From an uncultured beta proteobacterium (GTDB taxonomy: Bacteria; Pseudomonadota; Gammaproteobacteria; Burkholderiales; Burkholderiaceae_C): 5,511 nt of DNA. Below, piece by piece: positions 1 to 5,511 of this stretch. Both the position numbers and the translations under genes were made by a program. Where the stretch lies: assembly GCA_903870955.1 (NCBI GenBank), contig CAIQEX010000159.1, positions 1 through 5,511 of the forward strand, given 5' to 3'. Positions within the stretch are counted from its first letter, which is position 1. Each line of letters starts with the position of its first letter. The notes below the pieces were generated by a model, which worked only from the letters and a program-made list of their open reading frames with translations, did not search any database and had not been told where the DNA came from.

Positions 1-218
1 AGTGAGCAAACGGTCGAGTCCTTGATCGAGTTGGCAATCAATTTCACAGCTTCAAAGTCACCGTTGGAACTGGCTGCAAATCCGGCTTCGATCACATCCA
101 CTTTAAGGCGTTCCAACTGGCGGGCGATGCGCAGTTTTTCGTCCCGCGTCATCGAAGCCCCGGGCGACTGCTCGCCATCACGCAATGTCGTGTCAAAAAT
201 TATCAGTTTGTCAGTCAC
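1..218 (-). CDS. leuA: 2-isopropylmalate synthase, N-terminal part (runs off the left edge)
   Basis: LeuA condenses acetyl-CoA with 2-oxoisovalerate to 2-isopropylmalate, the committing cytoplasmic step of leucine synthesis. Only the first 72 codons are present. The N-terminus carries the HMGL/DRE-TIM signature [15 protein letters not shown] at residues 9-23, where R13 and D14 correspond to the family's catalytic arginine and metal-binding aspartate. It is followed by [16 protein letters not shown], the next conserved TIM-barrel strand. The start is GTG at 216-218: there is no ATG at the conserved N-terminus, the next in-frame ATG (residue 23) lies inside the catalytic motif, and a good AGGAG sits 8 bases upstream. 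The gene starts 16 bases after the pssA stop, so it is probably cotranscribed with pssA. The C-terminal regulatory (leucine-binding) domain is outside the window, so feedback control cannot be judged. Identification is firm; the full length is unknown. Confidence 0.96.
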   Translation of the reverse strand, partial: MTDKLIIFDTTLRDGEQSPGASMTRDEKLRIARQLERLKVDVIEAGFAASSNGDFEAVKLIANSIKDSTVCS

Positions 219-226
219 TTTCGCTT

Positions 227-231
227 CTCCT
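227..231 (-). promoter_or_regulatory. Ribosome binding site of leuA
   Basis: The minus strand reads AGGAG here, 8 bases before GTG 218-216 and just downstream of the pssA stop codon. It decides the GTG start of leuA and shows that leuA has its own ribosome entry site within a tight pssA-leuA junction. Confidence 0.8.
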
Positions 232-234
232 GAA

Positions 235-1047
235 TCAATGCAAACCGCGTTCATCGGGTTCATCCGTGGATGTGCTGATAACACTGGTCTGTACGCCTCT
301 TGACTTGCGTACGCCGTATACGACGTAGCCGCTCAGTCCGTACATCACGAACAATCCGAGGATCACTTTGGGAGGGTCCAAATTCACCAATGCAATAGCC
401 AGGGCGATCGCAACGATGACGGCAAAAGGCACGCTACGCTTCATGCTGACATCCTTGAAACTGTAGAACGGGACATTGGTAACCATGGTCAGCCCAGCAT
501 ACAAAGCGACAAAAAAGGTCGGCCAACTCAGGTCAGAACCCTTGTAACCCAAATCAGTAGCCAACCAGATGAAGCCAGCCACTAGCGCCGCGGCGGCAGG
601 CGACGGGAGTCCCTGGAAATAGCGCTTATCCACAACCCCAGTGTTGACGTTAAAACGCGCCAAACGCAGCGCGGCGCAAGAACAATAAACGAAAGCCGCA
701 AACCAGCCCCAGCGCCCCAACCCGCGCAAAGACCAAATATAGGAAATGAGCGCGGGTGCAGCCCCGAATGAGACCATGTCAGAGAGTGAGTCCATTTGCT
801 CACCAAACGCACTTTGCGTGTTGGTCATACGCGCCACGCGACCATCCAAGCTGTCCAACACCATCGCGCAAAACACGCCCACAGCGGCCAGATCAAAGCG
901 TCCGTCAACCGCCATCACAATGGCATAAAAACCGCCAAAAAGTGCCGCCAGAGTAAACAGATTGGGGAGTACGTAAATACCTTTGCGCGGCTTGCGCACG
1001 GCGATTGGATCGCCCTCTTGAGCGCCAGAGTCATTACCATCTTGCAT
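235..1047 (-). CDS. pssA: CDP-diacylglycerol--serine O-phosphatidyltransferase (phosphatidylserine synthase)
   Basis: This integral inner-membrane enzyme makes phosphatidylserine from CDP-diacylglycerol and serine, the precursor of phosphatidylethanolamine. The 270-residue product carries the complete CDP-alcohol phosphotransferase signature: D65, D68-G69, A72-R73, G82, D86 and D90, with the family spacing DG-x2-AR-x8-G-x3-D-x3-D. These aspartates bind the divalent metal and the CDP group. About seven or eight hydrophobic segments are visible, roughly at 28-47, 52-64, 92-106, 114-130, 150-163, 176-192, 206-222 and 228-246. The N-terminus (1-22) and C-terminus (247-270) are polar. The ATG at 1047 is preceded by AGGA (1054-1057) with 6 bases of spacing. 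It lies downstream of the ilvC terminator and just upstream of leuA, so it probably heads a pssA-leuA unit. No phosphatidylserine decarboxylase gene lies beside it. This is the membrane-bound CDP-alcohol type, not the E. coli phospholipase-D-like type. Confidence 0.95.
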   Translation of the reverse strand: MQDGNDSGAQEGDPIAVRKPRKGIYVLPNLFTLAALFGGFYAIVMAVDGRFDLAAVGVFCAMVLDSLDGRVARMTNTQSAFGEQMDSLSDMVSFGAAPALISYIWSLRGLGRWGWFAAFVYCSCAALRLARFNVNTGVVDKRYFQGLPSPAAAALVAGFIWLATDLGYKGSDLSWPTFFVALYAGLTMVTNVPFYSFKDVSMKRSVPFAVIVAIALAIALVNLDPPKVILGLFVMYGLSGYVVYGVRKSRGVQTSVISTSTDEPDERGLH

Positions 1048-1088
1048 ACGTTTTCCTAACCTTTATCCAACACCCAGCTATTAAGAAT

Positions 1089-1106
1089 GGCCGCATCGTT
1101 GCGGCC
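1089..1106 (-). other. Perfect hairpin in the predicted pssA 5' leader
   Basis: The minus strand reads GGCCGCA-ACGA-TGCGGCC, a perfect 7-bp GC-rich stem with a 4-base loop. It lies about 40 bases before the pssA start and downstream of the candidate pssA promoter, so it would fall in the mRNA leader. The following bases (ATTCTTAA) are not a proper T-run, so it is a poor intrinsic terminator. It could be a stability element or a weak attenuator; its function is unknown. Confidence 0.5.
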
Positions 1107-1117
1107 TGCGACGCACC

Positions 1118-1145
1118 AGTGTAAGCCAGAGCAGAATTGTCGCAA
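1118..1145 (-). promoter_or_regulatory. Candidate sigma-70-type promoter for pssA-leuA
   Basis: On the minus strand, TTGCGA (1145-1140) and TACACT (1123-1118) are separated by 16 bases, each matching 4 of 6 consensus positions. Transcription would begin near 1111 and give a leader of about 60 bases. Support comes from position: the ilvC terminator lies upstream and separates pssA from the ilv unit. The rest of the 1048-1297 gap holds the hairpin at 1089-1106, a 7-base inverted repeat GCACCAC/GTGGTGC (1151-1157 and 1177-1183), and no recognisable gene or gene remnant. The call is visual and weak. Confidence 0.35.
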
Positions 1146-1254
1146 TCCTCGCACCACTGGAAAGTTCACCAGCGTCGTGGTGCGCGCTTCCCGCCAAGAT
1201 CGTGTGCTTCAACCTCGGGGAGAGTGCGAGCGAACCACATTGAAAATGGCATTG

Positions 1255-1279
1255 AAAAAGGCCACCGAAGTGGCCTTTT
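1255..1279 (-). terminator. Intrinsic terminator of ilvBNC
   Basis: The minus strand forms AAAAGGCCAC-TTCG-GTGGCCTTTT, a perfect 10-bp stem closed by a UUCG tetraloop of the very stable C(UUCG)G type, ending in a run of five T (1259-1255). The 3' arm includes part of the T-run, as is common. It starts 18 bases after the ilvC stop codon. The flanking A-run would also allow weaker termination on the plus strand, but no plus-strand gene approaches from the left. Confidence 0.88.
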
Positions 1280-1283
1280 CGTG

Positions 1284-2828
<1,545 letters not shown>

Positions 2829-2849
2829 AAATATAGATTCCTCTTTTCG

Positions 2850-2888
2850 CCGCCCTCCCCCCGACGCGGTAACGTCAGGGCTTGGCGG
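2850..2888 (-). promoter_or_regulatory. Structured ilvB-ilvN spacer, possible ilvH RNA motif
   Basis: On the minus strand an outer CCGCC (2888-2884) can pair with GGCGG (2854-2850). An inner CCC-T-GACG (2880-2873) can pair with CGTCGGG (2866-2860), with one bulged base and a TTACCG loop. The element ends 5 bases before the AAGAGGAA sequence that contains the ilvN ribosome binding site. A cis-regulatory 'ilvH RNA motif' upstream of ilvH genes in Betaproteobacteria has been described from comparative genomics. The position and lineage fit, but I cannot verify the consensus from this sequence alone. Confidence 0.4.
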
Positions 2889-2928
2889 TCAATAGATTCG
2901 TCAAAAAGTAAGGTTAATGATGGGCTGA

Positions 2929-4710
2929 CTAGAGGTCTTCCGAACCAAGCAGCATTTCTGTGATTCCCATGCCAGCCTTGACCATGGGGAATACGTTTTC
3001 AGTCGGGTCGGTGCGGAAGTCCATAAACACCGTGCGATCCTTCAGTCTGCGCGCCTCGCGCAGTGCGGGCTCCACATCTTCCGGACGCTCAATCAACATA
3101 CCGACATGCCCATAGGCCTCAGCCAACTTTACAAAGTTGGGCAAGGCATCCATGTAACTGTGGCTATAGCGACCCTCGTACTCAACTTCCTGCCATTGAC
3201 GAACCATGCCTAAATAGCGGTTATTCAATGAGCAAATCTTGATCGGGGTGTTGTACTGCAAACAGGTGGAAAGCTCCTGAATACACATCTGGACAGAACC
3301 CTCGCCCGTGATGCAAAAAACTTCACTTTCAGGCTTGGCCAGTTTGATGCCCATCGCATAAGGAATCCCTACGCCCATGGTCCCCAAACCACCTGAATTG
3401 ATCCAGCGGCGCGGTTCGTCAAAACGGTAATACTGCGCTGCCCACATCTGGTGCTGACCCACGTCAGAAGTGATGTAGGTATCGGCATCTTTGGTCATAT
3501 TCCAAAGAGTTTCCACCACGAATTGCGGCTTGATGACATCACCCTTGCCATGGTCATACTTCAGACAGTCGCGCTTACGCCAGCCTTCGATGGTGTCCCA
3601 CCAGGATCCCAAAGCATTGGCGTCGGGTTTGGTCGAAGCCTCCTTGATCATGGCGATCATTTCGTTGAGGACTTCTTTCACATCTCCGACGATCGGGATA
3701 TCAACCTTCACGCGCTTGGAGATGCTCGACGGATCGATGTCAATGTGAATAATCTTGCGCTCGTTTTGCGCAAAATGCTTCGGATTGCCGATCACGCGGT
3801 CATCAAAACGGGCACCCACGGCCAACAATACGTCGCAGTTTTGCATGGCATTGTTGGCTTCCACCGTGCCGTGCATACCCAACATGCCCAGAAATTTTCG
3901 GTCACTGGCCGGGTAGGCGCCCAAGCCCATCAGGGTGTTGGTCACTGGGTAACCCAGCATGTCCACCAGGGTGCGCAATTCAGCCGAGGCATTGCTCAGC
4001 AATACGCCACCGCCGGTGTAAATATAGGGACGCTTGGCAGCCAGCAACAACTGTAGCGCCTTGCGGATTTGTCCACCGTGCCCCTTGCGAACCGGGTTGT
4101 AGGAACGCATTTCGACGCTGTTTGGATACCCCGCGTAGGGCACCTTTTTGAAGGACACATCCTTTGGAATATCTACCAAAACAGGCCCCGGCCGTCCGCT
4201 ACGAGCGATGTGGAAGGCCTTCTTCATCGTCTCTGCCAGATCCTTGGCATCCTTGACCAGAAAATTGTGTTTGACAATGGGTCGCGTAATGCCTACCGCA
4301 TCGCATTCCTGGAAGGCATCCATGCCAATGGCATGTGTCGGGACTTGTCCGCTGATGATGACCATCGGGATGCTGTCCATATATGCCGTCGCAATTCCTG
4401 TCACTGCATTGGTTACGCCGGGTCCGGATGTCACGAGCGCCACACCGACTTCGCCTGTGGCGCGTGCGTAACCGTCAGCCGCGTGAACGGCGGCCTGTTC
4501 ATGCCGCACCAACACATGCTGAATCGTGTCCTGCTTAAAGAAAGCGTCGTAAATATGCAAAACCGCGCCGCCGGGGTATCCCCAAACGTACTTAACATGC
4601 TCGGCCTGCAGTGCTTTGACTAGAACTTCTGCACCACGAAGTTCAGGAATAGGTGCGGATTTTTGTGCGGCCGTAGCCGCTGAAGCGATTTCAGCTTTTG
4701 ATATTTCCAT
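2929..4710 (-). CDS. ilvB: Acetolactate synthase large (catalytic) subunit
   Basis: This ThDP-, Mg- and FAD-dependent enzyme condenses pyruvate with pyruvate or 2-oxobutyrate, the first common step to valine, leucine and isoleucine. The 593-residue product has the three expected domains: pyrimidine-binding (about 24-190) with catalytic glutamate E71 in LVRHEQAAVHAADGYAR; central FAD domain (about 210-350) with GARFDDRVIGN at 299-309; and pyrophosphate-binding (about 405-560). The ThDP/Mg motif reads GEGS at 469-472 followed by NN at 496-497, where most ThDP enzymes have GDGS. P124 (GQVP) and W506 (RQWQ) correspond to known inhibitor-contact sites and are in the common wild-type state. The ATG at 4710 is preceded by AAAGG (4721-4717) with 6 bases of spacing. 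Residues 1-22 form an Ala/Ser/Lys-rich N-terminal extension with no motif. It is the first gene of ilvBNC; some annotations would call it ilvI. Confidence 0.98.
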   Translation of the reverse strand: MEISKAEIASAATAAQKSAPIPELRGAEVLVKALQAEHVKYVWGYPGGAVLHIYDAFFKQDTIQHVLVRHEQAAVHAADGYARATGEVGVALVTSGPGVTNAVTGIATAYMDSIPMVIISGQVPTHAIGMDAFQECDAVGITRPIVKHNFLVKDAKDLAETMKKAFHIARSGRPGPVLVDIPKDVSFKKVPYAGYPNSVEMRSYNPVRKGHGGQIRKALQLLLAAKRPYIYTGGGVLLSNASAELRTLVDMLGYPVTNTLMGLGAYPASDRKFLGMLGMHGTVEANNAMQNCDVLLAVGARFDDRVIGNPKHFAQNERKIIHIDIDPSSISKRVKVDIPIVGDVKEVLNEMIAMIKEASTKPDANALGSWWDTIEGWRKRDCLKYDHGKGDVIKPQFVVETLWNMTKDADTYITSDVGQHQMWAAQYYRFDEPRRWINSGGLGTMGVGIPYAMGIKLAKPESEVFCITGEGSVQMCIQELSTCLQYNTPIKICSLNNRYLGMVRQWQEVEYEGRYSHSYMDALPNFVKLAEAYGHVGMLIERPEDVEPALREARRLKDRTVFMDFRTDPTENVFPMVKAGMGITEMLLGSEDL

Positions 4711-4737
4711 GATAAACCTTTGTGAATTTCTCTAACG

Positions 4738-4798
4738 AAAAACCTTGGGTGCTCCTTCGCAAACACTTTTGGCGTCGCGTCAGAACTTAAGGACCAAG
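4738..4798 (-). promoter_or_regulatory. Candidate attenuator hairpin in the ilvB leader
   Basis: On the minus strand CTTGG (4798-4794) pairs with CCAAG (4748-4744), and TCCTT (4793-4789) pairs with AAGGA (4757-4753), with a GCAC bulge. An inner stem CGC(C)AAA (4774-4768) pairs with TTTGCG (4763-4758) around a 4-base loop. The structure is followed by G and five T (4742-4738), as in a rho-independent terminator, 27 bases before the ilvB start codon. The 5' arm lies in a frame that reads Val-Leu-Val-Leu-Lys-Phe-stop. This fits transcription attenuation of a branched-chain amino acid operon, but the stem is interrupted and no convincing leader-peptide start codon lies below the predicted promoter. 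Confidence 0.35.
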
Positions 4799-4837
4799 AC
4801 ATGGGCGCAGTGAATAACGCGCCGGACCGGGACCCGT

Positions 4838-4865
4838 TTGCCTTTTGATGAGCAACTCGGATTAT
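4838..4865 (+). promoter_or_regulatory. Candidate promoter for the sigma-factor gene
   Basis: TTGCCT (4838-4843) and GATTAT (4860-4865) are 16 bases apart, each with 4 of 6 consensus matches. The -10 overlaps the candidate ilvB -10 on the other strand. Transcription would start near 4872 and leave a leader of about 80 bases, which includes the inverted repeat CTGGAA/TTCCAG (4885-4890 and 4905-4910). The call is visual and weak. Confidence 0.3.
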
Positions 4866-4869
4866 CGCA
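4861..4869 (-). promoter_or_regulatory. Candidate extended -10 promoter for ilvBNC
   Basis: The minus strand reads TGC-GATAAT: a -10 hexamer with 5 of 6 consensus matches and the TGn extension that can compensate for a poor -35. No good -35 is seen 16-18 bases upstream. Transcription would start near 4855 and give an unusually long leader of about 145 bases before ilvB, which would contain the candidate attenuator. Confidence 0.35.
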
Positions 4870-4954
4870 CTGTCGTAGATCAAACTGGAAGCGACCCAGG
4901 AATTTTCCAGGCTGCAAATGTGATAATGCGTCTTTTCCCAGCGAACCTTTTGTC

Positions 4955-5511
4955 TTGGCAACCGATTCCGAACTTAGTGAATTCCTGAAAAGCGTAGAAA
5001 AGCGGGCCTTTAAGCGCTCGATCTATCACGTTCGCAATGAGGAATCCGCTCTGGATATCGTGCAAGACAGCATGATGAAGCTAGCGGAGCACTATGGTCA
5101 CAAGCCTGTGACCGAGCTACCCATGCTTTTTCAGCGTATTCTTTCAAACTGTACGCTTGACTGGTTTCGTCGGCAAAAGGTACAGAACGCGCTGTTTTCA
5201 AACATGAGCGATTTTGAATCCAGTAACGATGACGAAGACTTCAACCTCTTGGAATCGTTGGACGCATCTTCTGGCTCAGACTTGGGAGAAAGTGCTGAAA
5301 GTATCACCGATCGGGCACAAACATTGCGTACGATTGAGGCTGAGGTGCAGGAGCTTCCCGCTCGTCAACGAGAAGCATTCCTGATGCGTTATTGGGAGGA
5401 AATGGACGTTGCTGAGACAGCATCCGCAATGGGGTGTTCACAAGGCAGTGTGAAAACGCACTGTTCAAGGGCAGTTGCGGCTTTGAGTAAGGCATTGAGG
5501 TCAAAGGGGAT
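4955..5511 (+). CDS. ECF-like RNA polymerase sigma factor (runs off the right edge)
   Basis: This is a sigma-70-family factor with regions 2 and 4 only, which would direct core RNA polymerase to an unknown promoter set. At least 185 codons are present with no stop before the window edge, though little is probably missing. Region 2 spans about residues 10-80 (SVEKRAF, DIVQDSM, LPMLFQRIL, DWFRRQK). An acidic, serine-rich linker follows at about 85-118. Region 4 spans about 119-182, with LPARQREAFLMRYWEEM and the helix-turn-helix VAETASAMGCSQGSVKTHCSRA. The frame has been open since 4814 and contains no ATG or GTG before residue 40, well inside region 2. TTG 4955-4957 (LATDSELSEFLK) is the best in-frame start, but its ribosome site is poor. 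It is divergent from ilvB. In Burkholderiales I recall this factor next to ilvB and followed by DUF3619/DUF3106 genes; that part is not visible here. The family call is firm; the start is not. Confidence 0.9.
   Translation, partial: MATDSELSEFLKSVEKRAFKRSIYHVRNEESALDIVQDSMMKLAEHYGHKPVTELPMLFQRILSNCTLDWFRRQKVQNALFSNMSDFESSNDDEDFNLLESLDASSGSDLGESAESITDRAQTLRTIEAEVQELPARQREAFLMRYWEEMDVAETASAMGCSQGSVKTHCSRAVAALSKALRSKG

Noticed and set aside
3451..4623. Open frames of 201 and 184 residues on the plus strand, antisense to ilvB
   Set aside because: Both are covered by the intact ilvB gene, show no recognisable domain, and look like mirror images of its codon use.
4899..4910. Repeat CCAGG-AATTTT-CCAGG and inner GGAATTTTCC palindrome as an operator
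   Set aside because: Too short and unsupported by any known regulator site; such small repeats are expected by chance.
4838..4954. Upstream TTG at 4838 as start of the sigma factor
   Set aside because: It would add 39 residues with no sigma-factor resemblance and would lie inside the candidate promoter.
4620..4961. 113-residue minus-strand frame overlapping the ilvB start and the sigma gene
   Set aside because: It reads ilvB out of frame, crosses the divergent promoter region, and has no domain or supporting ribosome site.

Overview
The window looks like chromosomal DNA from a betaproteobacterium of order Burkholderiales, probably Comamonadaceae-like. This rests on my reading of the protein sequences (the IlvB C-terminus, the short 338-residue IlvC, and the ECF-type sigma factor with SVEKRAF...DIVQDSM...DWFRRQK) and on gene order; no database search was run. 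Most of the DNA is ordinary core metabolism.

Layout, right to left, because the metabolic genes lie on the minus strand: ilvB (2929-4710, acetolactate synthase large subunit), ilvN/ilvH (2337-2828, its regulatory subunit) and ilvC (1298-2314, ketol-acid reductoisomerase) form an ilvBNC transcription unit. It ends at a strong intrinsic terminator with a UUCG loop (1255-1279). After a 250-base gap holding a candidate promoter and a hairpin come pssA (235-1047, phosphatidylserine synthase) and the first 72 codons of leuA (1-218, 2-isopropylmalate synthase, GTG start), which runs off the left edge. On the plus strand, divergent from ilvB, an ECF-like RNA polymerase sigma factor begins near 4955 and runs off the right edge. 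It has no convincing ATG start.

Function: IlvB+IlvN condense pyruvate (or pyruvate plus 2-oxobutyrate) to acetohydroxy acids. IlvC isomerises and reduces these on the way to valine, isoleucine and the leucine precursor 2-oxoisovalerate. LeuA commits 2-oxoisovalerate to leucine. PssA is a membrane phospholipid enzyme carried in the same cluster.

The less ordinary signals are in the non-coding DNA. The ilvB leader contains a folded element ending in a T5 run whose 5' arm could be read as Val-Leu-Val-Leu codons (attenuator candidate). A GC-rich structured spacer lies between ilvB and ilvN, where a betaproteobacterial ilvH RNA motif has been described. Candidate -10 elements for ilvB and the sigma gene overlap on opposite strands. 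The sigma gene has an ambiguous start, with small open frames upstream. I found no mobile elements, CRISPR arrays, tRNA or rRNA genes, and no clearly new protein system.
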